Positions 37,133 through 45,816 of a stretch of 64,000 bases of DNA are shown in pieces. The notes below the pieces were generated by a model. It ran no database searches. It was given only the letters and a program-made list of their open reading frames with translations, and had not been told where the DNA came from. Numbering within the stretch: position 1 is the stretch's first letter; the number at the start of each line of letters is the position of its first letter. The translations under genes and the position numbers were made by a program. The DNA is from Magnetococcales bacterium (GTDB lineage: Bacteria > Pseudomonadota > Magnetococcia > Magnetococcales > Magnetaquicoccaceae), in contig JADGAZ010000017.1 in assembly GCA_015231755.1 (NCBI GenBank), positions 48,891 through 112,890 of the forward strand, read 5' to 3'.

Positions 37133-39454
37133 TCATCCGAGGCGTCTGACCACCTCCAGGCGTGTGATCGCCTGGGCGGCTGACAACTCATGGGTGACGC
37201 GCATCACCACCCCCCGATAGGCGGTGCCGAACCAGCCGTCATGGGCTTCGATCCCTGCTCCGGGTAGAATTTCTGGCCGATGGAGCAGGGTCAGCCCCAC
37301 CTTTTGCAGCCTTTCTCCGGCGTCCAGTTCCGCGGCGCCCCGGGCCTGCAACGCCACCATCGCCGACAGCAGCGGTGATGCCACCTCTCCGGCGTGCCAG
37401 GGGGGACCGTCACCCCGTTCCATCCTCCGCTCCAGTCCCTGGGATTGCACCACCTCTCCACGGGCCGAGAACAGAGCCGGAAACGATTCCGTTCCCGCCA
37501 GCGTCTCGGGCGCCTTGAAAGGATGGCAACCCGTGAGAGCCAGGGTGACCCGCAGTCGGGCCAGGGCCACACCGGCGCGGGTGGCGGTGACCGTGCGTGC
37601 GTCCCGTTCCAGCGTCAGCTCCCCCAGATCGTTGCCCAGCCACTCCACCTGATCGATCCGTGTCACCGGACGGGGCAACACTGCCCGATTGGATCCCGAA
37701 AAATGCAACGTCTCGCTGCGGGTGCGCCAGATGGGTTCGTCGGGCATCCAACGGCCCGTCGAACCCGTCACCTCCCGCAAGGCCACCCCCGGTGAGGCCA
37801 GGGTCACCAGTCGCACGGTCTGGTCCGGCGCGAAACGGTTGCGGGTGTCGATTGCCGGATCGATCTCCAGCCACAGGCCCGGAGACTGAAGTTCCGGGGT
37901 CTGCTCCCGCACGGTGATGCGGTTGATGCCGGTGCCGAAGCTCCCCTCGTGGCGACTTTCCAACAGGTCCGTGGCATCGGTCAGGATGTGGTCCGGGGGA
38001 TCCTGTTCCCACTCCGGCACCGGACGGGGATAGAGGGGTTCCAGCACCACCGTGCCGTCCGGTCGGGAGCGCACCACCCCTCCCACCGCCTGGGCGACGC
38101 GGCGGGCCACCTCCATGGGAGGGCTCTCGCGTACTTGCAGGCGACCCGCCGGCAGACGCCAGGAGGGCAGCTTCCAGATCACGGCGGCGTTCAAGGCCTG
38201 CTCCACCGCGTCTCGCGCCCACACCGGTTGATCCCAACTGCGGGTGAGGGGCAGGGCGTGGGGCGATTCGTGACGGGCCGGCAGACCCAGGGCGGTAATG
38301 ATCCGTTCCGTGTGGCCGGGACCGGTGCGGATCAAGCCCTTGTGGGCCACGAACAGGCGAAAGCGGGTCTCCCCCCAGGTCAGATCCAGGGGTTGATCCG
38401 CTTGCGCCGCGCCGAACACGGCATCGTCGGCCACCACCAGATGGGCCACCCAGGCTACCCGATCCGGAGACCAGGAGAGGGTGCCTCGGACCAGCGCCAG
38501 CGTGATGTCGTTCCAGGCCACGGCGGGCAAGGCTGGGGTCAACCGCGGGATGGAGGAGAGCAGATCCCGGCAGGTGGTGAGGCGGGCGCAGACGGGATTG
38601 TGTGCCAGCAGGTCGAACAGCCGGATCCGTTGCGCCGGAGGGGCGCTGGTGGTGTCGGCCCGGGGCTGGATGTGGCCCTGGTCGAGCCGGTGACGCAGGG
38701 ACCAACAGGCGGCATGTTCAGCGTCGAGGGTATCGTATCGGGGGTGTTGCAGGCGGGATTCCAACTGGATCATCCAGGTTTGGATGCCATGGGTTGCCAC
38801 GTTCAGGCTGTGGGGCTGCGTCAAGGAGCCTTCCAGCACGAAGCCGTGGCATTGGGCATGGGCGTGGGAGAGCAGATGGACAAAGGGATGGCCCTGTTCG
38901 GTTTCGATGCCGATGCCAAAGCCGTGTGTCCCCCGACCATGGGTGAATAGACCCAGATCGTGGCAGGAGAGGCGGTGGGCCATCAGGATCAGGCCATAGG
39001 CGTGGGGGTGCTGGCGGATCACCGTAGGCTGGGCCGGAGGGGGCAGGGTGAAGCTTTTCCAGATTCCACCGTTCCAGGAGGTGATGTTGCTCCAGGAACC
39101 TTGTTCGTGCCAGGTGGTGCCATCGTCCGACCATTGACACTGGAATGCCTGGGGGGCCTGAGTCGAATAGCGGGGCAGCATCCACAATTCCCCCACCGAT
39201 ACCGGATTGCCGGCCCCGAAATCATAGCGGAACCAGGAAGCCACGCCGGGACTGCCATTGTTCCAGTAGTTGCTGGTGTTGTTGTCGAACAGTTTGATGG
39301 CATCCTGATCCGCGTGGCTGGCGGAGGCCGTGCCGCCGGAACACAGATCCACGCTTCCCCCGGCAACGCGCATTTCCACCTCGTACAAGGAGATGAGCAT
39401 GTTGCTGCCCGAGGTGGATTGGGTGATGTAAACACGCCAGTAGCGGTGAGCCAT
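37133..39454 (-). CDS. Phage tail/baseplate-like protein with N-terminal discoidin-like domain
   Basis: 773 residues. Residues 1 to about 140 resemble an F5/8 type C (discoidin) carbohydrate-binding domain: an opening YWRVYITQS, then AIKLFDNNTSNYWNN and SWFRYDFGAGNPVSV. The long remainder resembles phage baseplate-hub or tail-tip proteins in size and position, though I cannot name a family with certainty. It is the last gene of the minus-strand phage-type cluster, six bases after its neighbour, where receptor-binding proteins usually sit. The ATG at 39454 is preceded by GGAG. Confidence 0.65.
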   Translation of the reverse strand: MAHRYWRVYITQSTSGSNMLISLYEVEMRVAGGSVDLCSGGTASASHADQDAIKLFDNNTSNYWNNGSPGVASWFRYDFGAGNPVSVGELWMLPRYSTQAPQAFQCQWSDDGTTWHEQGSWSNITSWNGGIWKSFTLPPPAQPTVIRQHPHAYGLILMAHRLSCHDLGLFTHGRGTHGFGIGIETEQGHPFVHLLSHAHAQCHGFVLEGSLTQPHSLNVATHGIQTWMIQLESRLQHPRYDTLDAEHAACWSLRHRLDQGHIQPRADTTSAPPAQRIRLFDLLAHNPVCARLTTCRDLLSSIPRLTPALPAVAWNDITLALVRGTLSWSPDRVAWVAHLVVADDAVFGAAQADQPLDLTWGETRFRLFVAHKGLIRTGPGHTERIITALGLPARHESPHALPLTRSWDQPVWARDAVEQALNAAVIWKLPSWRLPAGRLQVRESPPMEVARRVAQAVGGVVRSRPDGTVVLEPLYPRPVPEWEQDPPDHILTDATDLLESRHEGSFGTGINRITVREQTPELQSPGLWLEIDPAIDTRNRFAPDQTVRLVTLASPGVALREVTGSTGRWMPDEPIWRTRSETLHFSGSNRAVLPRPVTRIDQVEWLGNDLGELTLERDARTVTATRAGVALARLRVTLALTGCHPFKAPETLAGTESFPALFSARGEVVQSQGLERRMERGDGPPWHAGEVASPLLSAMVALQARGAAELDAGERLQKVGLTLLHRPEILPGAGIEAHDGWFGTAYRGVVMRVTHELSAAQAITRLEVVRRLG

Positions 39455-39460
39455 GGGGGA

Positions 39461-40555
39461 TCACTCCGGTTGGGGCTGGAAATGGAGAACGTCGAAACCG
39501 GTGGCGGGACTTTGTTCCAGGGTGGCGATCTGGTTGACGTGGATGTCGGGCCAGTGTCCGGTGTTGTAGGTGAACCGGTCGCTGTTCCAGAGCAGCCGAT
39601 GGGTGCGGATATACGGATCCCCGAACAGATTCCCGGGCCGGATGCCCGCCAGGGTGATCGCGTCGCTGAAAAAACTGCCGGGAGAGGTGGAAAACGGTAT
39701 GGTGGCCCCATAGCCAAAGCTGGTGGTGACCTGTATCCGGGTGGCGTACCAGAGGTTGGAGCAGGCGCCCATTCCCAGGATCAGGACCAGATTGGCATAG
39801 ACGGTTTGGATCCGATCGTTGGGAGAGCCGGGAGGGTGGAGGGGTGGGGTCATGTTTGCGATGGTTTGCCGGGGCATGTAGAACTCGATGTCGGGGCATT
39901 GGATATTGAATTCAAGGGCATAGGTCCAGCCGGTCAAGGCGTGGTTGGGAGACCAGGTGACCGCCAGGAGGGGAAAACGAAACCGTGCCAGGGCATTGCC
40001 GTTGCCGATGGCGTAGCTTGCGGTATAAGGCACGCTGGAGTGGACCGTGGTATGATGGATGGTGGTGTAGAGGTCCGGATGAATCACAGTGGTGAGGGTC
40101 TCCCAGAAGGGAATCCGGATCAGATGGTGTCCCGGAGGCATCAACAGGGGATCCGGGCTGTCGGCGTAGCGACGGGGATGGATGGTTTCCAAGGAGCGTT
40201 CGCCCTCGGTGACCAGATACACTTTGAAGTTGTGGATGGGCCGGTCCAGAAATTTTTGCAACACCGGCAGGTTGAAGGTGATGGTATAATAGGGTGCGGC
40301 ATGGCTGAAGCGGGTGATCAGACCGGTGGCGGCTTCGGTGAAGCCCAGTTTCGGGTCGGCCCAGGAGTTGCCGTGGAACAGGAATTCCCAGTTTTCGTCG
40401 TAGAGGATCATCCCCATGCCCTCTTCGGAATCAGGGGTGAATTCCAGGCCATCGTCCCGCAGGACGCGCAGATGAAAGGTGGTGGCCGGAAACGAAAAGG
40501 CGATGATTCGTTCGAACGGGCCGGGGTCGATGAGGGGCAGGGCGGCGTCGGACAT
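39461..40555 (-). CDS. Phage-cluster structural protein, unknown family
   Basis: 364 residues. No signal peptide, membrane segment or enzyme motif is seen. The composition is rich in aromatic residues, Pro and Thr with many predicted beta strands, as in tail-fibre or baseplate proteins. Its start is 37 bases after the upstream gene and its stop is six bases before the discoidin-domain protein. I do not recognise a family; assignment to the virion rests on position and composition. Confidence 0.6.
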   Translation of the reverse strand: MSDAALPLIDPGPFERIIAFSFPATTFHLRVLRDDGLEFTPDSEEGMGMILYDENWEFLFHGNSWADPKLGFTEAATGLITRFSHAAPYYTITFNLPVLQKFLDRPIHNFKVYLVTEGERSLETIHPRRYADSPDPLLMPPGHHLIRIPFWETLTTVIHPDLYTTIHHTTVHSSVPYTASYAIGNGNALARFRFPLLAVTWSPNHALTGWTYALEFNIQCPDIEFYMPRQTIANMTPPLHPPGSPNDRIQTVYANLVLILGMGACSNLWYATRIQVTTSFGYGATIPFSTSPGSFFSDAITLAGIRPGNLFGDPYIRTHRLLWNSDRFTYNTGHWPDIHVNQIATLEQSPATGFDVLHFQPQPE

Positions 40556-40592
40556 GGGGATGGGTGGTTCCTGTGGTGTTTGAGGGGGTCGG

Positions 40593-41693
40593 CTAGGGGG
40601 AACTGGAAAAGCGCAGGGTCAATTCCGGACAGCAACCGCTGGGGGTGTTGTTGTCGCAGATGCCGCCATCGGCCCGTTTGAGTTTCATGACCAGTTCCAC
40701 GGGTCTGGCCACGTCGATGAAGAGTTCGGGATTGTCCGGGGCGAAGATGCGCTCCGTGCGCACCACCCGGGACTCCTCCACGTAGTGGAATTTGGGGGCG
40801 TTTTGGGTTTCGACGCAGTTGCGTACCGCGATCATCTCCTGTTGGGTGAGCAGCGCGTTGTGGGGCTGGATGAGATTTTTGCACCGGTCCCAACAGGTTT
40901 TTCCCGGCATGGGCACATAGCGATAGCCGCTGCCTTCCGGGGTGAACGGCTCGATGGAACGGGTGCGGAAACCGGATTGGGATCCGGCCTGGGCGGGCCA
41001 GAAATCCCGATTGAACGACAACTGATCGGCGGCGTCGGGTCCCATGGCGATCACCCGGACCATGGGAGTGACGGCGTCGTGGATATTGCCCGCCAGCCAG
41101 GCGAGCTTCATTTCCCGGAACCATTCGGGGGGCAGTTGGGAGGCTCCGGTGTCGTAGGCGATCTCATACAGGGAAAAACCCGGCGCGTACTCCACCACCA
41201 AGGCTCCGGTCACCGCCTGGGGATGGTGGAATGTGCCGGACTCCGGATCGAAATCCGGCAGGGGGCACTCCTGTCCCTGCGGGTCGTAAAAGTGGGTGTG
41301 GTCGAGGATCCGGGCCTGGGGACGGTCGTGAAAATAGCGCAGCCGACGGGAGTGGCTTTGCACCCAGACCAGGGTTTCCACCAGAGGATCATGGCGGCGT
41401 CCCAGAGGGGTGGGGGTGCCGCCGTGGACCATGAGCCGGGTCCGGGCGGCTGCGGCGTCGGAGCAGTAGAGCCGTATCCGTTTGAGTCCGGGACTCTCCT
41501 GGATCAAGGCCTCGTCGAGCCAGTCGGCATACTCTTCGAGGGCGTGGGTGCGGGTCCAGGAGGGGACCGTGGCGGGTCGGACCTGTACCGGCACCGATCC
41601 CAGGTCTGCGCTCAGACGCAGCTCGAAGGGTTCATGGCCGCTTTGGGCGTGGGGCGAAAAATCCAGACGCAATTCGGCGTTCAGGGTGGTCAT
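40593..41693 (-). CDS. Phage-cluster protein, unknown family
   Basis: 366 residues from the ATG at 41693. The N-terminal half looks beta-rich and the middle aromatic. The C-terminal third has several cysteines (KTCWDRCKNL, GGICDNN, SGCCPEL), unusual for a cytoplasmically assembled virion part. It overlaps the upstream gene by four bases (ATGA), so the two are co-translated. The function is not recognised. Confidence 0.6.
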   Translation of the reverse strand: MTTLNAELRLDFSPHAQSGHEPFELRLSADLGSVPVQVRPATVPSWTRTHALEEYADWLDEALIQESPGLKRIRLYCSDAAAARTRLMVHGGTPTPLGRRHDPLVETLVWVQSHSRRLRYFHDRPQARILDHTHFYDPQGQECPLPDFDPESGTFHHPQAVTGALVVEYAPGFSLYEIAYDTGASQLPPEWFREMKLAWLAGNIHDAVTPMVRVIAMGPDAADQLSFNRDFWPAQAGSQSGFRTRSIEPFTPEGSGYRYVPMPGKTCWDRCKNLIQPHNALLTQQEMIAVRNCVETQNAPKFHYVEESRVVRTERIFAPDNPELFIDVARPVELVMKLKRADGGICDNNTPSGCCPELTLRFSSSP

Positions 41694-42718
41694 GCGCTCT
41701 CTCCGCTGATGGCCACGATCACCTTGTTGCCGGAGCGGCTGTTGGCACCCGCCGGAACCGTGCGTTTTTCCCAGATGGCGATGGCCGCCGGATGGGTGGT
41801 CCAGGTGATGGAATCTCCGCTGGCCCAGGTGCCGCCCCAGGGGGGAGATCCGCCGGTCAGGGTGAAGTAGGGACGGTTGAAATTCGGATTGTTGGGGGCG
41901 AAGGCGCTGCCGATGGAGCCGCTGCCCACGGTCCCCAGGCTGCTGCCCGCGCAGGAGAACTGAGTGGCGTTGGAGAAGGTGAGGGTCCAGGTCTCTTCCA
42001 CGGTGCCGATGTGGTCGCACCGGACCGGGTATTGACCGTCGTTGTAGGTACCGGCGCTGGTGGACTTCTGCCAGCCGCTGACCGCGGCGGCGATGTCGGC
42101 GCCCTCCAGCACCGAGGCGACCCGGGTGGCCGAGGCGGCATAATTGAATCCCAAGGTGGTTCCTGCGGCCAGGGTCAAGGTGGCGAGGGTGCCGTTCCAA
42201 CTGACCCCGTTGACCGTGGCCAGACGCAACAGCTCCGCGTTGCCGCTCACCGCGTCCACGCTGGTTTTGTCGGCAATGCGGATCAGGTCGCCGTTTTGGA
42301 AAATGGCCTGTCCGCTTCCCTGGTTGCCCGCTTCCACGGCCACCGTGATGGTCGTGTCGCCGCTCAGGGCATTGGCGTCCAGATCCCCGGCCCCGTAGCA
42401 ACGGGTGTAGCCGCTCGCCTGGGCCTGGGTATCGGTCTGGGTTCCGGCCATGAGTACCACGTTGTCGTCACCGGGGGTGTGGGTTTCGATGAAGACCCGG
42501 GGTGACAGCAGGGCCAGATCGTCGTCGTTGGCGATCTTGATGAAGGTTTTGCGGTATTTGACCGAGCCGGCGGTGCGTTCCGCCTGGGGCACGTCGGGCC
42601 AGACGTTGTTTTTGACCCCGTCCGGGATCTCGTTGGCCGACATGGGACCGCCGTTGCTGTTGCCGTCGTTGACGGTTTGCGATTTGTACCACTTGATTTC
42701 ATTGGTCTGGATGGCCAT
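41690..42718 (-). CDS. Phage-cluster structural protein, unknown family
   Basis: 342 residues from the ATG at 42718, with GGGAG upstream. The N-terminus (EIKWYKSQTVNDGNSNGG) and the alternating Thr/Ala/Ser/Gly-rich beta pattern suggest a tail or surface structural protein. Two Cys pairs may occur. It is separated from the upstream 121-residue gene by a perfect 14-bp hairpin and overlaps the next gene by four bases. No family is assigned. Confidence 0.6.
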   Translation of the reverse strand: MAIQTNEIKWYKSQTVNDGNSNGGPMSANEIPDGVKNNVWPDVPQAERTAGSVKYRKTFIKIANDDDLALLSPRVFIETHTPGDDNVVLMAGTQTDTQAQASGYTRCYGAGDLDANALSGDTTITVAVEAGNQGSGQAIFQNGDLIRIADKTSVDAVSGNAELLRLATVNGVSWNGTLATLTLAAGTTLGFNYAASATRVASVLEGADIAAAVSGWQKSTSAGTYNDGQYPVRCDHIGTVEETWTLTFSNATQFSCAGSSLGTVGSGSIGSAFAPNNPNFNRPYFTLTGGSPPWGGTWASGDSITWTTHPAAIAIWEKRTVPAGANSRSGNKVIVAISGESA

Positions 42719-42746
42719 GGGCCTTGCTCCCGTTCCTGAACGATGG

Positions 42747-42787
42747 AAAGACAAGGGGGGAATGGAAATGGACCCCCCCTTGTCTTT
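42747..42787 (-). terminator. Long perfect hairpin inside the phage cluster
   Basis: AAAGACAAGGGGGG at 42747-42760 pairs perfectly (14 bp) with 42774-42787 around a 13-base loop. On the minus strand it ends in TCTTT only, so it could act as a terminator, an attenuator or a processing/RNA-stabilising structure between head-type and tail-type genes. Confidence 0.5.
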
Positions 42788-42818
42788 TGGATGAATGTGG
42801 ATGGGTTGCGGATCGGAT

Positions 42819-43184
42819 TCACACCCGCAGCAGCCGGATGGTGGCGGTGAAACGGTCGTGCCCCGGCCACAAAGGGGTCACCGCCAGGGCGGGAGGGGTG
42901 TCGTGGCGGAACATCACGTGACCACTCCACTCCTCCCAGGTCAGGATGAAGGAGGCCCCGGCCTGGGCTGCCAGCAGGGCCAGGGCCTCCACGGTGGGAC
43001 GATCCAGCCAGGCCGCGTCGCTCTGGGCCACCAGGGTGACGGGAATGCCACCGGTCAGGTTTCTGGCCCAGATCACCGGTTTTCCGCCCAGAGTGCGGAC
43101 CACCGTCTGTTCGACGGGCGCGGCATCGTGGCGGTCGCTCCACACCAGACCGTCGGGCAACACCACCTCCCCGAGCTGTTTCAT
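42819..43184 (-). CDS. Small phage-cluster protein, probably tail-associated
   Basis: 121 residues starting MKQLGEVVLPDGLVW. A repeated beta-strand pattern without catalytic motifs is consistent with a tail completion or adaptor protein. It follows the gp37-like gene by 26 bases and precedes the long hairpin. No family is recognised with certainty. Confidence 0.6.
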   Translation of the reverse strand: MKQLGEVVLPDGLVWSDRHDAAPVEQTVVRTLGGKPVIWARNLTGGIPVTLVAQSDAAWLDRPTVEALALLAAQAGASFILTWEEWSGHVMFRHDTPPALAVTPLWPGHDRFTATIRLLRV

Positions 43185-43210
43185 ATTTCATTCTCCTTGA
43201 ATGCGAGGCG

Positions 43211-43651
43211 TCAGGGGCCGCTTGCCACGACCACCCGTGTGGCAAAACGCAAGGGAAACAGGGCCACCCCCCCGGTCACGAGTGTCCCGGGGGTGGTGGT
43301 GACCCGAAACGGGCCGTGATCCGGTCCGGGTCGCCATCCCACCAGAGCGTGACAGACCTGCCACAACAAAGGTCCGGCTTCCCGCCGTTCCCCTGCGCCC
43401 CGGTCCGCCTCCCGGCTATTGCGCACCGCCACCACCACCAGCCAACGTTGTTCCAGGGCCTGTTCCGGTCCTGCGTTGACCAGGGGTTCATGACCGTCGA
43501 ACAGCACATAAAGCGCCGGGGTGGTGCCGGTTACTACCGGGATTTCCTCCAGGTTGCGCGCTCCGCACACCTGCCGAAAGGTCGGAATGCAGACGCGCAA
43601 CCGTTCCAGAATGGGGTGTTCGGCTGCGAACAGATCCTCCATGTCAGGCAA
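43211..43651 (-). CDS. Mu gp37-like phage protein
   Basis: 146 residues. Its size, its position right after a gp36-like gene, and an N-terminal pattern with AAEHPILERLRVCIPTF match the gp37-type tail terminator or neck proteins of Mu-like phages. It overlaps the upstream gene by eight bases. The assignment is supported mainly by gene order. Confidence 0.6.
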   Translation of the reverse strand: MPDMEDLFAAEHPILERLRVCIPTFRQVCGARNLEEIPVVTGTTPALYVLFDGHEPLVNAGPEQALEQRWLVVVAVRNSREADRGAGERREAGPLLWQVCHALVGWRPGPDHGPFRVTTTPGTLVTGGVALFPLRFATRVVVASGP

Positions 43652-44144
43652 ACCCCCGCAGCGTCTGATGGTCGAAAACCCGCAAGGCCGCGTCGCAAGC
43701 CGGTGCTCCGGCTCCGATCACCGCACCTCCCACGATGCCCGTTCGGCCTTGGGCCAGATCCTGAAGCCAGGTCATGGCCTGGGTGTATCCGGCGTTCACC
43801 GCGTCTGGAGCCCGGTCGTGATGCAACAGTCGGCGGGCGATGGCCCCGCAGATCCGGGGCAGGGGGCTTTGGGCGACCTGCCCGGCGGATAGCGGCAGGG
43901 CGTGGCGCAAGGCCAGATGGGACTCCACCAGCCGGGTGGCGTCGGACAAGGCCCGTTGGATCGCCGTCATTCCCGCATCGGCGGCGGCGATCTCTTCCGG
44001 AGTGCAGTCGTCGCGGTTTTCCTGGGCAATGGTTCGGCGCATCAGTTCCGGCGTGACCGGAGGATGATCCTCCGGCACCGCCACCTGAGCCAGCTCCCGG
44101 GCCCCGAACCAAAGCAGCAACTCCATGGCTGTGGCGTGGTTCAT
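43644..44144 (-). CDS. Mu gp36-like (DUF1320) phage protein
   Basis: 166 residues. Features of DUF1320 neck proteins are seen: an N-terminal Asp/Glu-rich helix with MELLLWFGARELAQVA, AIQRALSDATRLVESHLA in the middle, LPRICGAIARRLLHHDR, and a C-terminal helix. These proteins sit at the head-tail joint. It overlaps genes on both sides. Confidence 0.72.
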   Translation of the reverse strand: MNHATAMELLLWFGARELAQVAVPEDHPPVTPELMRRTIAQENRDDCTPEEIAAADAGMTAIQRALSDATRLVESHLALRHALPLSAGQVAQSPLPRICGAIARRLLHHDRAPDAVNAGYTQAMTWLQDLAQGRTGIVGGAVIGAGAPACDAALRVFDHQTLRGFA

Positions 44145-44398
44145 GGGGTTTTCCTCCCGGTGTTTCTGGAGGAGGCCCTGCTCTTGCCGGTGGGCAGGGA
44201 GGAGGCGGTCTGTCCCTGTCCTGGTGCCGGTTCGCGCCGTTCCGGTTCACCAGGAATCGGTTCCAGCGGGGAGACGGCCTGGATGGCCACGGCCCTGTCG
44301 GCGGCAGCCGCGGCCATGGGTACGATGGCGCCAGGGGCGTAGCTCACGCCGTCGTGATGCAAGGGGGTCAATACCCGGAAGCTGGCCATGGGGGTCAC
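44141..44398 (-). CDS. Small phage protein, gp35-like
   Basis: 85 residues. An N-terminal segment FRVLTPLHHDGVSYAPG resembles the small FluMu-type domain encoded between capsid and gp36 genes in Mu-like phages. The C-terminal half is low complexity, rich in Ser, Arg and Pro. It overlaps the major capsid gene and the gp36-like gene by four bases each. Confidence 0.6.
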   Translation of the reverse strand: MTPMASFRVLTPLHHDGVSYAPGAIVPMAAAAADRAVAIQAVSPLEPIPGEPERREPAPGQGQTASSLPTGKSRASSRNTGRKTP

Positions 44399-45321
44399 GC
44401 CGGATTACGGATCAGAAAGCCGGAGAGAATGCCGGTGAGTACCGGCACCCGCTCGTAGGTCACGGGATAGATCCAGCTTTTGGCGTTGTTTTCGTAGTAG
44501 GGCCGTTCCACCAGGGGGTGACCCTGCATGGTGTAGGTGTAGCCGAAGGAGGGATCCTCCATGCCCGAGGATTTGGCCGGGGTGTAGGCCAGAATGGCGT
44601 GATTGCCCCAGATGTCGATATCCTCGCCGGTGTCGTTGAAGGCCACCGCCTTGCCCACCACCACGGTTTGCAGATCCCACAACGCGGCGAGCATGTCCGG
44701 GGTCACGGAGTCCCGGCTGGTGTATTTGAAACGGTCCACCACCTGGGGATGGCTCTTGAGGGCCGAAAAGGCCTGGGCCGACAACAGCAGGGTATTGGGA
44801 TAGATCCCCACCGAGGAGCGCACCGCCTCCCGGGCGTTGTCGATATCGCCGGAGGGATTGGAGGCGCCATCGCTCCACTGGTCCGTGCCGGAGAGGGTCA
44901 CCTTGTGGTTGTTGTCGTAGTGGTCCGGATTGGTGGCCAGGTTGGCCTGGTCGTATTCCAGGGTCAGGGAGAGGGCCCGCAGGGCGCCGGCGATGGAGCG
45001 TTGCGCCAGATCGACACCGGGAGCGCGGCTGGCGTCCCGCTGGTATTCCCGGGGCACCTGGGCCTCCAGGGAGTCTTGCACCAACGCGAAACTCTTGCCC
45101 AGAAAGCCGAACTGGATGCGTCGGGTGGCGGCGCCCGGAGCGCGTCGCACCTGATACAGCTTGAAACTCTCCCGACCGAACTCCAGCACCTGACCGCCGG
45201 AGACCTGAACGGGCACCTTGGGAAAAAGTACCTGACCCACATGTTCGGCGTGGCGATAGCCCTGGGCGATTTCGGTCAAGACCGGGTCGATGACCCGTAC
45301 CTGATTGGGGGACATAAGCAT
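44395..45321 (-). CDS. Phage major capsid protein
   Basis: 308 residues, HK97-fold type by length and pattern. The N-terminus MSPNQVRVIDPVLTEIAQGY is followed by a capsid-like order of strands and helices, with ALRALSLTLEYDQANLA (helix), TLLLSAQAFSALKSHP and NHAILAYTPA. The first ATG (45321) has AGGAG ten bases upstream. It is the most recognisable structural gene of the cluster, between DUF2190 and the gp35-like gene. Confidence 0.8.
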   Translation of the reverse strand: MLMSPNQVRVIDPVLTEIAQGYRHAEHVGQVLFPKVPVQVSGGQVLEFGRESFKLYQVRRAPGAATRRIQFGFLGKSFALVQDSLEAQVPREYQRDASRAPGVDLAQRSIAGALRALSLTLEYDQANLATNPDHYDNNHKVTLSGTDQWSDGASNPSGDIDNAREAVRSSVGIYPNTLLLSAQAFSALKSHPQVVDRFKYTSRDSVTPDMLAALWDLQTVVVGKAVAFNDTGEDIDIWGNHAILAYTPAKSSGMEDPSFGYTYTMQGHPLVERPYYENNAKSWIYPVTYERVPVLTGILSGFLIRNPA

Positions 45322-45379
45322 GGAAACAGCACTCCTGAGTGAAGGATAAAAGTTAAAGTATGGGAAATGGTGGCCGGAT

Positions 45380-45799
45380 TTAGCGGCGCAACAGGATTTC
45401 GATGAACTCCCCGGCTCCGGAGGCCGGTTGCAGGGCGTCGCCGAGGACGAATTCCGGGGGATCGCCGCCTTCCAGGATGGGGCCGTTGGCCGCCGAACTG
45501 GTGACCGCCGTAGCCCCCGCCGCCAGACGCAGGGTGCTGGTGGCGGGGATGACCCGTCCCTGGGTATCGGCGATCAGGGGGGCGCCCAGGGTGATGGGCG
45601 CGCCGGATTCGGCCACGGCGGTGCCATGGGTGACCACGGCCAGGGCGCTGTTCTGGGTGGCGGCGGTCATGGCGACCCCCATGGGTTTGCCGCCCTGGAC
45701 GGCGATCACCGCCCCGTTGAAACCTACGGCGCGACAGGCGGAAACGGCACTGCTGGCCATGACGGTCAGGGTGAGAACGGAAATGCTTTGTTGGCTCAT
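45380..45799 (-). CDS. DUF2190-family capsid decoration/stabilising protein
   Basis: 139 residues from the ATG at 45799, with AAGGAG nine bases upstream. Typical DUF2190 pattern: GAPITLGAPLIADTQGRVIP followed by AAGATAVTSSAANG and a hydrophobic strand at the C-terminus. Members decorate or stabilise phage heads and are encoded next to the capsid gene, as here. Confidence 0.75.
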   Translation of the reverse strand: MSQQSISVLTLTVMASSAVSACRAVGFNGAVIAVQGGKPMGVAMTAATQNSALAVVTHGTAVAESGAPITLGAPLIADTQGRVIPATSTLRLAAGATAVTSSAANGPILEGGDPPEFVLGDALQPASGAGEFIEILLRR

Positions 45800-45816
45800 G
45801 TCGAAGGCTCCTTGGG

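Noticed and set aside
40593-42401. A 602-codon frame that would extend the 366-residue phage protein upstream
   Set aside because: The extra part is low complexity (Arg/Gly/His) and lies out of frame inside the 342-residue gene. The ATG at 41693 with a four-base overlap is the better start.
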